From a virus, in the IMG/VR virus record IMGVR_UViG_3300021197_001630, positions 1-32,630 of that record: a stretch of DNA of 32,630 bases, one strand, 5' to 3'. The notes under the pieces were generated by a model, which had not been told where the DNA came from, ran no database searches, and was given only the letters and a program-made list of their open reading frames with translations. The translations under genes were made by a program, and so were the position numbers. Below are positions 9,515-17,542 of this stretch, one piece after another (the first letter of the stretch is position 1; every line of letters starts with the position of its first letter).

Positions 9515-11248
9515 ATGGCAGAAACAATTATTTCACCCGGTGTATTTACGAGAGAGAATGATTTATCTTTTGTAGCACCTGCACCCGCCGAAGCCGGAAC
9601 CGCCTTTATAGGTCCAACAGTTAAAGGACCTGTTGAGATCCCAACCGTAGTAACTTCATACGGGCAGTATCAAAGAATCTTTGGTTCTACCTTCGAGTCT
9701 GGATCCACAAAACAAGAATTTTTAACTTCTATTTCCGTCCGTAGTTTCTTCAACCAAGGCGGATCTACTGCATTAATTACAAGAGTAGTAAACGGAAGTT
9801 TTGCAGCAGCTAGCAATACCCATATCTCTTCTTCTGCTAAATCAAGCAGTCAGCCTTTCGAATTAGAAACTCTAGGCAAAGGAGTTATCTATAACAACTC
9901 AACCGGTGCAAGCGATTCAGGTAAGCAAAATGCTGATGGATCTCTAATGACAGGTTCTTTTGATAATTTAAGATGGGAAGTATCTAATGTTAGTAATGCA
10001 AAAGGGACTTTTACTCTCTCAGTAAGAAGAGGTGACGATAATAATAAAGAAAAAGTAGTATTAGAAACTTTCAATAATCTTTCTTTAGATCCTAATTCAG
10101 ATAACTATATCGAAAGTTCTATAGGTAACCAAGTAAAAAGTTTATCTGGCGATTATATATCAACAACTGGTGAATATCCAAATATATCGAATTTTGTAAG
10201 AGTTAAATCAGTTGATTTACCTACATTAAATTACTTAGGTAACGACGGTACTACAGTTCTTACTGATACTGCAGGAGCCAGTTACAGCTCTTCACTACCA
10301 ATAGTAGGATCAGGATCTTTCCACGGTGCTACTGGAGCAATAGATCAATCAGGTTCAGTATACTATAACGGATTTACTAATACAGATAGTCAAGGTTTAG
10401 TAGGAGCTAATTATAACTCAGTTATTACTTTGCTAGAAAATACAGATGACTTTCAATTTAAAGTAATAGCAGCACCTGGTCTAATTTCTGACGTACATTC
10501 AACTCAAGTCAACAACCTTATTTCACTAGCCGAGACTAGAGGAGATTGTATATTCGTATTAGATACAGCAGATTTCGGAGAAGCACCCGCAGCAGTAGTA
10601 GCTAAAGCAGATACATTAAACAGTTCCTATGCAGCTACTTACTACCCATATGTTCAGGTAGGTACTGAGACAGGTAAGAATCAATTCGTACCACCTTCAG
10701 TAGTAGTACCAGGAGTATATGTCGCTAACGATAATAGCTCAGCTCCTTGGTTTGCACCTGCCGGTCTTAATAGAGGTGGTATTCCTGGAGTAATTCAAGC
10801 AGAGAGAAAGGTAAGTAAAGCACAACGTGACTCATTATATGACGGTAACGTTAACCCAATAGCTACTTTCCCAGGTTCAGGTATTGCAATATTTGGTCAG
10901 AAGACATTACAGAAAAGACCTACTGCATTGGATAGAATTAATGTAAGAAGATTATTAATTGAATTAAAGAAATTCTTCGGCGACCAAGCAAGAAACTTAG
11001 TATTTGAACAAAATACAATTAATACAAGAAATAGATTCTTATCAGCTGTTAACCCATACTTAGAATCAGTGGTACAGAGACAAGGATTATTTGCTTACAG
11101 AGTAGTAATGGATGACACTAACAATACTGCAGACGTAATTGACAGAAACCAACTTGTCGGTCAGGTATTTATACAGCCAGCTAAAACAGCTGAGTTTATA
11201 GTACTAGACTTTACTATTGAGCCTACGGGAGCAAGTTTTACAGTATAA
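9515..11248 (+). CDS. gp18: Contractile tail sheath protein (gp18-like)
   Basis: The 577-residue product forms the contractile outer tube of a myovirus tail. The start has the sheath signature: ISPGVFTREND, then a FIGPTVKGPVEIPTVVTSY segment and FFNQGGSTALITRVV near residue 90, as in T4 gp18 and phage FI-type sheaths. The last ~130 residues hold the conserved carboxy domain (INVRRLLIELKKF near residue 477, NTRNRFLSAVNPYLESVVQRQG, then VIDRNQLVGQVFIQPAKTAEFIVLDF). It is shorter than T4 gp18 (659 residues), the middle decoration domain being Ser/Asn-rich and divergent. The tube gene follows immediately, the usual order. The leader ccctaac before the ATG lacks a Shine-Dalgarno. Confidence 0.95.
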   Translation: MAETIISPGVFTRENDLSFVAPAPAEAGTAFIGPTVKGPVEIPTVVTSYGQYQRIFGSTFESGSTKQEFLTSISVRSFFNQGGSTALITRVVNGSFAAASNTHISSSAKSSSQPFELETLGKGVIYNNSTGASDSGKQNADGSLMTGSFDNLRWEVSNVSNAKGTFTLSVRRGDDNNKEKVVLETFNNLSLDPNSDNYIESSIGNQVKSLSGDYISTTGEYPNISNFVRVKSVDLPTLNYLGNDGTTVLTDTAGASYSSSLPIVGSGSFHGATGAIDQSGSVYYNGFTNTDSQGLVGANYNSVITLLENTDDFQFKVIAAPGLISDVHSTQVNNLISLAETRGDCIFVLDTADFGEAPAAVVAKADTLNSSYAATYYPYVQVGTETGKNQFVPPSVVVPGVYVANDNSSAPWFAPAGLNRGGIPGVIQAERKVSKAQRDSLYDGNVNPIATFPGSGIAIFGQKTLQKRPTALDRINVRRLLIELKKFFGDQARNLVFEQNTINTRNRFLSAVNPYLESVVQRQGLFAYRVVMDDTNNTADVIDRNQLVGQVFIQPAKTAEFIVLDFTIEPTGASFTV

Positions 11249-11261
11249 TTTTTAACTAGTA

Positions 11262-11269
11262 TATTTATA
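11262..11269 (+). promoter_or_regulatory. TATTTATA octamer, candidate late promoter
   Basis: Exact octamer 17 bases before the tube gene ATG, in a 37-base gap. It would give the tube, needed in equal or greater copy number than sheath, its own start. Confidence 0.5.
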
Positions 11270-11285
11270 TTAAAATAAGAGAAAT

Positions 11286-11771
11286 ATGGCAGTATTAGAC
11301 GCAAATGAAATCATGTTTAGAGCATTTGAACCTAAAGTTCAAAATCGCTTTGTAATGTATTTCGACGATATCCCCTCTTTCATGGTAAAGACAGCTTCTG
11401 CTCCCTCTTTTACGGACGAAGTAATCAAACTTGACCATATTAACAGCTACAGAAAAATTAGAGGAAAAAGAGAGTGGGATGCTATTGACATCACAATGTA
11501 CGACCCTATTACTCCTTCTGGTGCTCAAGCCGTAATGGAATGGGCAAGAAGCTCTTACGAATCTGTAACCGGTCGTGCCGGATACTCAGACAACTATAAG
11601 AAAGATGTAACTTTAAATCAATTAGGTCCTGCTGGTGATATAGTAGGTGAATGGATTATTAAAGGTGCATTTATCGAATCAGCTGATTTTGGCGAGTATG
11701 ATTGGGCAAATTCAGATGTAGCTGAGCTATCAGTAACCATGGCAATGGATTATTGTATCTTAAACTACTAA
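11286..11771 (+). CDS. gp19: Tail tube protein (gp19-like)
   Basis: The 161-residue length is close to T4 gp19 (163). It has the T4-like tube pattern: an early FEPKVQNRFVMYFDDIPSFMVKTASAPSF strand region (residues ~15-43), EWDAIDITMYDPITPSGAQAVMEW in the middle, GPAGDIVGEWIIKGAFIESADFGEYDW and a closing SVTMAMDYCILNY. The product polymerises as hexamers inside the sheath to make the DNA channel. The gene lies directly after the sheath and ahead of a terminator hairpin at 11802. Confidence 0.94.
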   Translation: MAVLDANEIMFRAFEPKVQNRFVMYFDDIPSFMVKTASAPSFTDEVIKLDHINSYRKIRGKREWDAIDITMYDPITPSGAQAVMEWARSSYESVTGRAGYSDNYKKDVTLNQLGPAGDIVGEWIIKGAFIESADFGEYDWANSDVAELSVTMAMDYCILNY

Positions 11772-11781
11772 GAAAATAAAA

Positions 11782-11795
11782 GTATATTAATATAC
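11782..11795 (+). repeat. 14-base perfect palindrome GTATATTAATATAC
   Basis: Perfect inverted repeat with no loop in the gap after the tube gene, seven bases before the terminator hairpin. It could be a protein-binding site or a chance AT palindrome. Confidence 0.3.
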
Positions 11796-11801
11796 AATGA
11801 G

Positions 11802-11830
11802 AAGCCTGGCAGGAATGTCCGGCTTTTCTT
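11802..11830 (+). terminator. Rho-independent terminator after tail tube
   Basis: AAGCC(T)GG pairs with CCGGCTT through a CAGGAATGT loop, with one bulged T, followed by TTTTCTT. It is the most GC-rich hairpin in the non-coding DNA of the window and sits 30 bases after the tube stop codon. Confidence 0.7.
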
Positions 11831-11867
11831 ATATTATCAGTTGTAATTTAAAAAGTTTATTCATATA

Positions 11868-11875
11868 TATTTATA
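11868..11875 (+). promoter_or_regulatory. TATTTATA octamer, candidate late promoter
   Basis: Exact octamer 29 bases before the ATG at 11904 and just downstream of the terminator, consistent with a new transcription unit. Confidence 0.55.
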
Positions 11876-11903
11876 TTAAACGAGTTTTAACCAATCCCAA
11901 ACA

Positions 11904-12644
11904 ATGGAAAATCAGTTTCAATTCCCAACAGAAGTTGTAGACCTGCCTTCTAAAGGCTTACTTTACCCAAAAGACTCCCCTTTATCTTCCGGTACTATCG
12001 AAATGAAGTACATGACAGCTAAGGAAGAAGATATACTAACTAATGTAAACTATATACAAAAAGGTATAGTAATAGATAAACTTCTTCAATCTTTGATAGT
12101 TACTGAAGTTGATTATAATGAAATACTTATAGGAGATAAGAATGCTATACTTGTAGCAGCTCGTATTCTAGGATACGGAAAAGAGTATTCTATTAACTAT
12201 TTAGGTAGAAAGTTAGAAATAGACTTATCGACATTAGAAAATAAAGATATCGATGAAGACCTTTTCAAAGACGGTAAAAATGAGTTTAACTTTACTCTTC
12301 CAACTACTGAAACTCAGTTAGTATTTAAACTTCTTACTCACGGAGACGAAAAAGAAATAGAACAAGAAATTATAGGACTAAGAAAGATAGATAGTGAAAG
12401 TAGTCCTGAACTGACAACAAGATTAAAGAAAATGATCTTATCTGTTGATGGGGAAACTCAAATTGGGAAAATTGGTCAGTTTGTAGATAACTTATTTTTA
12501 GCCCGAGACAGTAGAGTATTCAGAGCTTACGTATCAGCAATTCAACCGGACATAGACCTTACAGTATATCCTCCTGAAGGTCCGGAAGGAGGTATTCAAG
12601 TCCCAATAGGGATAGACTTTTTTTGGCCTGACGCAGGAATATAG
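11904..12644 (+). CDS. gp26-like baseplate/tail assembly chaperone, short form
   Basis: The 246-residue product has the T4_baseplate (gp26-like) family pattern of marine T4-type phages: VDLPSKGLLYPKDSPLSSG near residue 13, MKYMTAKEEDILTN, IDKLLQSLI, ILGYGKEY, and an end in FFWPDAGI. No signal peptide or membrane segment. It lies exactly between tube and tape measure, the place of tail assembly chaperones in most long-tailed phages. Codons 239-240 are TTT TTT inside a run of seven T. A second frame open across this run continues for about 85 more codons (next entries), so this is probably the short product of a frameshifted pair, like lambda G/GT or Mu gp41/gp42. The leader cccaaaca has no Shine-Dalgarno. 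Confidence 0.82.
   Translation: MENQFQFPTEVVDLPSKGLLYPKDSPLSSGTIEMKYMTAKEEDILTNVNYIQKGIVIDKLLQSLIVTEVDYNEILIGDKNAILVAARILGYGKEYSINYLGRKLEIDLSTLENKDIDEDLFKDGKNEFNFTLPTTETQLVFKLLTHGDEKEIEQEIIGLRKIDSESSPELTTRLKKMILSVDGETQIGKIGQFVDNLFLARDSRVFRAYVSAIQPDIDLTVYPPEGPEGGIQVPIGIDFFWPDAGI
12618..12624 (+). other. Putative programmed frameshift site (seven T)
   Basis: TTTTTTT is read as TTT TTT T.. in the upstream frame. Moving forward one base, or back two, continues as GGC CTG ACG CAG GAA into a long open frame. The alternative frame is closed by TAG at 12613, so the shift must occur between 12616 and the upstream stop at 12642. The T run is the only slippery sequence there. Confidence 0.65.
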
Positions 12645-12882
12645 AGTACAAATTTTTGGTCTTATTCATGATATAGTTTTCCACGGTAACGGTGGATACT
12701 CATATAATGACGTTTACAATATGCCTGTATGGTTACGTAAATTTACTGCACATAAAATATCAGAATTCAATCAAAAACAGTCTAAAGAATACGAAAAAGC
12801 TAATAAGGGAAGTAAAACTACCGCTGCTCCTAAAGGTCCAGCTATTAAATCACCTACTTACAGTACTAAGGCTCGTAAATAA
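12619..12882 (+). CDS. Frameshift extension of the tail assembly chaperone
   Basis: This is the frame +1 relative to the 11904 gene, open from 12616 to TAA at 12880-12882, encoding FFGLTQEYR, then IFGLIHDIVFHGNGGYSY, VYNMPVWLRKF and a Lys-rich tail. The central part is typical of the downstream segment of such chaperones in marine phages. The first in-frame ATG is at 12721, inside the conserved VYNMPVWLRKF block, and has no ribosome-binding site, so independent initiation is unlikely. A fused product would be about 325 residues. The long form would be expected to bind the tape measure encoded next. An indel error in the T run is the alternative explanation; it would make one continuous gene. 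Confidence 0.7.
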   Translation, partial: FFGLTQEYRVQIFGLIHDIVFHGNGGYSYNDVYNMPVWLRKFTAHKISEFNQKQSKEYEKANKGSKTTAAPKGPAIKSPTYSTKARK

Positions 12883-12895
12883 TGCGGGCCTTAAC

Positions 12896-12903
12896 TATTT
12901 ATA
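12896..12903 (+). promoter_or_regulatory. TATTTATA octamer, candidate late promoter
   Basis: Exact octamer 19 bases before the tape-measure ATG, in a 39-base gap. Confidence 0.5.
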
Positions 12904-12921
12904 GGTATATATTATATTTCT

Positions 12922-15309
12922 ATGAACGAAGATTTAAAAAAATTATTAGAAGAAATAACTGATCCTAACAGTAAGGCTGCCGCTGAAGCTCTATTTAAAA
13001 ACATAGCCGGATCAGCTACAGAGGGTAAGAAAGTAACATCAGCGCTACTTACCGTTCGTAGAGCATTTATTGACGTTAACGAACAAGCTCAAGAATTTAC
13101 GGAGTCTTTTGCATCTAGTTTACAGGAAATAACTAAATCTAATATAGCCTTAGGGCAGGTAAGAAAATCAACGAGAAGTTTATTAAGTATTTCTCAAAAA
13201 CTTCAAGATAGTAATGCCGGGATAAATACTCTGTCTATTAAAGAGTTAGCAGCTTTAAAAGCCAAAGCTAGTATCGAGAAAGCAAGACTAATAGACTCAG
13301 CTAACTTTCTTAAAAATCAATTTGGTCTTAATAACTTAAAAGGTGAAGAACTAAAAACCCGAATACAAGCACTAGAGGAGTCTAATGCTCTCAGTAGCGA
13401 ACAAGCTAGTATTTTAAGACAGGCGGATGAAGGGTTTACTAATGTAGATAAATTTATTACTAGTATAGAACTTGCCGAAGAAAGCCAGGCACAACTTAAC
13501 CGTATGACTGGTTTAACTGGAGCTGCATTAAGCAATCTAAATAGAATTGGTGTACGTGCATTAGGTGGATTGGGAATTAATTTAGGTGCATTAGAAGAAG
13601 ACCTTAAAGGAGCCGAAAAAGCAGCGATTAACGCCGCTGAAAAAATAAGACTTGCTGCTGATGCAGCCATGGACCCCCCTAACGAACAAAAAGCTAGATT
13701 TGAGGCTTTAAAAGCAGCATTACCAGGAGTTGGAAAAGCTTTAGGAACAGCATTAATAGATCCTCTAACAATAGGATTAGTTTCAACTAAAAATCTTTTT
13801 GAAGCTTTCAAAGAATTAGATAAAGCTCAAACTGGTTTTAAGCAGTTAACTGGCGATACTGCTGATACTTTCGCACAGTTAACATCGAATGCAGCTACAG
13901 CAGTAGAAGTAATTGAAGTAGCAAGTTCATTAACTCGTCAGTTAGGTACTAATGCGGAGGCTATTTTTGGCCCTGAAACTCTCTTACAGATTACCGAGGC
14001 TAAAAATTTATTAGGCTTAACAGCCGAGCAGGCTTCTGATTTAGCTGTTCTAAGTAAAGTATCTGGTGTAAATGCTGAATCATTTCAACAACAGTTAGAT
14101 GCCGGAGCAGATAATGCAAACAGATTAGCCGGTTCTGCTATTTCATCTAAGATAGCCCTAGAGGACGTATTATCAGTATCCGACGGCATACAGCTTTCTT
14201 TAGGAGGTAGCGGAGAAAGATTAGGAGAAGCTGCAGTAGCTGCAAGGGCATTAGGTTTAGAACTTAGCGAAGTAGATGCTATAGCTAGTAGTTTACTAGA
14301 TTTTGAAAGCTCTATTGAAAACGAATTACAAGCTCAATTACTTACGGGACGGCAGCTTAATTTAACTCGAGCAAGGGAATTAGCTTTAAATAACGATTTA
14401 GCCGGTGTAGCTGAAGAATTAACTACTAATATAGTTTCTAGTGCTGAGTTCTCCAATATGAATCGAATAGCTCAAGAGGGTCTAGCATCAGCTATTGGAG
14501 TAAGTAGAGATCAATTAGCACGTATGATTATTCAGCAAGATATGAATAATAGTCTTACTGAAGAGCAAAGAGCTGAGATGTTAGGGATGACTTTGGAACA
14601 ATTTCGTCAGCAAGAAGCCGCTGAAGCACTTAGGAGGTCCTTCCAAGGAATAGCTCAAGCAGTAGCAGGTATAATTCAACCTATACTTAATCTTGTAGCA
14701 GGACAAGAAAAGCTTATACAAGGAGCAATAGTTTTTGCAGGAATTTTAAAAACAACAACGCTACTACAAAAAGGGTTTAACATTGCTGCAAGTATTGGTA
14801 CAGCTTTAAAAAAACAAGAAAATAGAGCTCTGGCTGCAGCTGGTAAACAATTGCTTATAAATAATTTGTTAGAGAAACAAGGACTAAGAACTTCGATGGC
14901 TAAAGCTGTAGCTTTTGCTGTTGCTAATCCTGCAAAAGCTGCCTTAGGATTAGCACTTGCAGGCGGAATTACTGCGGCAATAGTTAGATCTTTAACAAAG
15001 GTAGACGATGCAGTTATTGGTCCACAAGGCGGCCTTATAGTCTCAGGACCTGAAGGATCATTTCAACTCAACCCTAATGATAGTATTATTGCCGGTACTA
15101 ACCTTGCACCTGCATCTCTTACCCCTCCTCCTGGGTTATCATTAGAAGCACCTGATATGCAGCCGCAAACTACGACGACTATATCAATGAAGGAAGTCGA
15201 AAGCAAATTAGACCAGCTTATATCTATAGTTAAAGAAGGCGGGGACGTTTACATGGACGGAAATAAAGTAGGAACTGCTGTAGTTTTATCATCATATAAA
15301 AGTTCATAA
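12922..15309 (+). CDS. Tail tape measure protein
   Basis: The 795-residue, mostly helical product sets tail length and is thought to occupy the tube before DNA ejection. Long Ala/Glu/Lys/Leu helices fill residues 1-560. Two hydrophobic stretches follow, around 575-610 (AVAGIIQPILNLVAG, IVFAGIL) and around 670-690 (AALGLALAGGITAAIV), as in many tape measures that insert into membranes. The end, LDQLISIVKEGGDVYMDGNKVG, is the common terminus of tape measures of marine T4-like phages. The gene follows the frameshifted chaperone, the classical order. No lysozyme or peptidase motif was seen in it. Confidence 0.88.
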   Translation: MNEDLKKLLEEITDPNSKAAAEALFKNIAGSATEGKKVTSALLTVRRAFIDVNEQAQEFTESFASSLQEITKSNIALGQVRKSTRSLLSISQKLQDSNAGINTLSIKELAALKAKASIEKARLIDSANFLKNQFGLNNLKGEELKTRIQALEESNALSSEQASILRQADEGFTNVDKFITSIELAEESQAQLNRMTGLTGAALSNLNRIGVRALGGLGINLGALEEDLKGAEKAAINAAEKIRLAADAAMDPPNEQKARFEALKAALPGVGKALGTALIDPLTIGLVSTKNLFEAFKELDKAQTGFKQLTGDTADTFAQLTSNAATAVEVIEVASSLTRQLGTNAEAIFGPETLLQITEAKNLLGLTAEQASDLAVLSKVSGVNAESFQQQLDAGADNANRLAGSAISSKIALEDVLSVSDGIQLSLGGSGERLGEAAVAARALGLELSEVDAIASSLLDFESSIENELQAQLLTGRQLNLTRARELALNNDLAGVAEELTTNIVSSAEFSNMNRIAQEGLASAIGVSRDQLARMIIQQDMNNSLTEEQRAEMLGMTLEQFRQQEAAEALRRSFQGIAQAVAGIIQPILNLVAGQEKLIQGAIVFAGILKTTTLLQKGFNIAASIGTALKKQENRALAAAGKQLLINNLLEKQGLRTSMAKAVAFAVANPAKAALGLALAGGITAAIVRSLTKVDDAVIGPQGGLIVSGPEGSFQLNPNDSIIAGTNLAPASLTPPPGLSLEAPDMQPQTTTTISMKEVESKLDQLISIVKEGGDVYMDGNKVGTAVVLSSYKSS

Positions 15310-15315
15310 TTTAAA

Positions 15316-15323
15316 TATTTATA
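15316..15323 (+). promoter_or_regulatory. TATTTATA octamer, candidate late promoter
   Basis: Exact octamer 13 bases before the ATG at 15336. If transcription began about ten bases downstream, the mRNA leader would be only a few A residues long. Confidence 0.45.
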
Positions 15324-15335
15324 ATAAAAAAAATC

Positions 15336-15554
15336 ATGTCAATAATAGATAACTATAAAAAATCAGACTTAGGACTAAAAGGCGAAACTCCTAAAGTCAA
15401 ATTAGGAGCAACTTCATCCTCTCCTAATCTTGTATTTGATCCAACACCTGGTTCTCAAGGTGATGAAGAATACAATATTACATCTGAACTTGATTTAGAT
15501 GGAAAAAAGCCTAAAGCATACAGAGATAACACCCCTGAGGGAGCAAGCTTTTAA
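15336..15554 (+). CDS. Small baseplate-region protein, unknown
   Basis: The 72-residue hydrophilic product has no membrane segment. It reads like a linear linker: NYKKSDLGLKGETPKVK, a Ser/Pro-rich middle, then SELDLDGKKPKAYRDN. Short proteins with LGLKG...LDLDGKxP wording occur in tail/baseplate clusters of related phages as far as I recall, but no function is known to me. It is preceded by an A-run leader and followed nine bases later by the 15564 gene, so the two are probably co-transcribed. Confidence 0.6.
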   Translation: MSIIDNYKKSDLGLKGETPKVKLGATSSSPNLVFDPTPGSQGDEEYNITSELDLDGKKPKAYRDNTPEGASF

Positions 15555-15563
15555 TTATATTTA

Positions 15564-17234
15564 ATGTCTATAGTAAGAGTTAAAACGGACTTAAAGAGTC
15601 TTAAGTATGCTGATCTCAGTAGTAAGGTAGGACCACCGGTACAAAAGGATATAAATAATCCTCCTAAGTACAGTAGATTTAGTAAACCCATTACGGCTAG
15701 GGTTGATGATACCGTACGTATGACCCGTTTACTGGTAGCCAATAGAGGTACTTTAAGTCAAGCAGCTAGTAATTTTCAGGCTAATCAAGCTATTATTGCT
15801 ACGGTTAAGTCTATAAATGCAGTTCAAAAAGCAAAGAGAGATGCTACTGAAGGTAAGCAGTCATTTAAACAAGTAGCAGGTACGGTAGGATCTCAAATAG
15901 CAGGTTCGGCCTTAGATGCAGGTAAGACAGTTGCCGGTATCTTAGCCCAAGTACCAGTAGCTGGAACCGGTACCCATTTTATTTATGCTCCGGCTATGGG
16001 GACTCAATATCTTAAAAACTCCGGACAGAGTAATGATACTGAAAAAGGCCGTTTAGGTAGGTTCTTACAAGGTATAGCTCAATTCTCTGGCATAGCCGGA
16101 GGTGGTGGAGTTGATGGCGCAAGGAATGCATTAGCTGGAGTTACTATTATTGCCGACTCCGTACCGTCAAAAGGAGATAAAGGTAAAGTTACTTATAGTA
16201 GTTACGGTGCAGGTGAAAATAGTAATGCTAATGTAAAAGAAACCTTCACTAATTCAGATTTAAGAGCCGGTCTTGACGTATTAGACGAGGGGAGTAATCG
16301 GGCTACTAAATTACCTACCGGGGATAATAACCAAATTTTTAAAGAAAAGTATACCCGTTATTCTTCATTAGGATCAACAATGCAGTCTGACTCAGACGGT
16401 ACAGTTAGATTTGAAAATAGTATTACTGAAGAAGAAAATATCGTCAGAGAAAAAGATACATTATTAAAAAATAAAAAGTCAAACTTAAATCAACTTACTA
16501 AAGATCAAGAAAAATCTTTTATTAAGGATGTTAATGGCAAGTTCGATAAAAACTTTACTCAAGCCAAGTATACTGACGATACTGTTTCTATAAGAGTCAT
16601 GACTAGTAGAGGTAACTCTTCTCCTTTTAAGCTAGGTGAATCAACAGGGGATCAAAGAAATTTAGTATTTGAACCTACGGTAAAATTAACTGATGATTTA
16701 GCTGATATAATACCTTTCGAATTCCAGATACTCCAACCCGATAGAGACCCTCAATATGTTTTTTTTAGAGCTTACTTAGATTCATTTAATGATAATTTTA
16801 CAGGTAACTGGGCAGGTACAAAGTATATAGGAAGAGCAGACGAACTTTATGTTTATGATGGATTTTCAAGAGAAGTAAGTTTTGACTTTAAAATAGCAGC
16901 AATGTCTCAAGAAGAGCTCACTCCTCTATATAATAAATTAAATTTCTTTGTTAGTAGCACTGCACCTACGTATGGCGAAAATACTACTTTTATGAGAGGT
17001 ATTTATTCTAAAGTTACTATTGGCGATTATTTACAAGCCGTTCCTGGCTTTTTTAAGAATATTAGCCTATCTTGGGATAAGAGCTACCCTTGGGAGACAG
17101 GATTTAATGCTAACGGAGAAGAAAACGGCGCACCTCGTAACCCAACCGTTCTTAACGTTTCTACTACATATCAACCAGTCCATAACTTTAATCCGGCTTT
17201 CAATCAATCATTTATAGGGAAACCAGTTGGCTAA
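15564..17234 (+). CDS. Baseplate / tail-tube-initiator-like protein
   Basis: The 556-residue product has an amino region with DDTVRMTRLLVANRGTL (residues ~48-64), a wording shared by structural proteins in tail clusters of Bacteroidota-type and marine phages. A Gly/Ala-rich middle and a charged helix (about 290-330) follow. The carboxy half is beta-rich, with IIPFEFQILQPD, FRAYLDSFNDNFTGNW, YVYDGFSREVSFDFKIAA and PGFFKNISLSW. This half resembles the tube-like fold of baseplate proteins that nucleate the tube (T4 gp48/gp54 type). That match is by layout and motif feel, so moderate confidence. Its stop overlaps the TTG start of the next gene by eight bases, indicating coupled translation. Confidence 0.6.
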   Translation: MSIVRVKTDLKSLKYADLSSKVGPPVQKDINNPPKYSRFSKPITARVDDTVRMTRLLVANRGTLSQAASNFQANQAIIATVKSINAVQKAKRDATEGKQSFKQVAGTVGSQIAGSALDAGKTVAGILAQVPVAGTGTHFIYAPAMGTQYLKNSGQSNDTEKGRLGRFLQGIAQFSGIAGGGGVDGARNALAGVTIIADSVPSKGDKGKVTYSSYGAGENSNANVKETFTNSDLRAGLDVLDEGSNRATKLPTGDNNQIFKEKYTRYSSLGSTMQSDSDGTVRFENSITEEENIVREKDTLLKNKKSNLNQLTKDQEKSFIKDVNGKFDKNFTQAKYTDDTVSIRVMTSRGNSSPFKLGESTGDQRNLVFEPTVKLTDDLADIIPFEFQILQPDRDPQYVFFRAYLDSFNDNFTGNWAGTKYIGRADELYVYDGFSREVSFDFKIAAMSQEELTPLYNKLNFFVSSTAPTYGENTTFMRGIYSKVTIGDYLQAVPGFFKNISLSWDKSYPWETGFNANGEENGAPRNPTVLNVSTTYQPVHNFNPAFNQSFIGKPVG

Positions 17235-17535
17235 ACGATATAATAATATAACAACTAGAGTAAATGAAAATGGTAGACGGTATAGACGTAATCCTATCTA
17301 CCCTCAAATACCTACCACTTCAGAAGATATTTTTATTATAGCGTCGGAGGGAGATAGATACGATACTTTAGCTAATGTATACTATGGAGATCCATCTCTT
17401 TGGTGGATTATTTCGTCTGCAAATTCTTCATCTAATCGTGCTAGTTTAATTCCAAACTTAGGTACTCAAATTCGTATCCCGTACGACAAGCAAGTGGCAA
17501 TAAACTTATTTAATTCTCTAAATCTTAACAGATAG
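17227..17535 (+). CDS. Baseplate wedge gp53-like protein with LysM-like fold
   Basis: The 102-residue product has a start that is probably TTG at 17227 with AGGGA seven to eleven bases upstream, inside the end of the previous gene; no ATG is available nearby. Residues ~35-90 (IIASEGDRYDTLANVYYGDPSLWWIISSAN, then LIPNLGTQIRIPY) have LysM-like spacing: initial strand, helix with DTLA, DPSLWW, and a closing strand with a proline. T4 gp53 and P2-type gpX/LysM tail proteins share this build. It lies between two baseplate genes. It is more likely structural than peptidoglycan-binding, as in the phage relatives. Confidence 0.72.
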   Translation: MAKRYNNITTRVNENGRRYRRNPIYPQIPTTSEDIFIIASEGDRYDTLANVYYGDPSLWWIISSANSSSNRASLIPNLGTQIRIPYDKQVAINLFNSLNLNR

Positions 17536-17542
17536 GAGAAGT

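Noticed and set aside
12692-12904. 70-residue + strand frame starting MDTHIMTFTICLYGY
   Set aside because: It overlaps the frameshift extension of the tail chaperone, which has the conserved-looking sequence; this frame has odd composition and no ribosome-binding site.
13317-13811. 164-residue minus-strand frame
   Set aside because: It lies fully inside the tape measure gene; Ser/Ala/Leu-rich product is the antisense reading of an Ala-rich helix.
17020-17217. 65-residue + strand frame
   Set aside because: It lies inside the end of the 15564-17234 gene in another frame, with no independent start signal.
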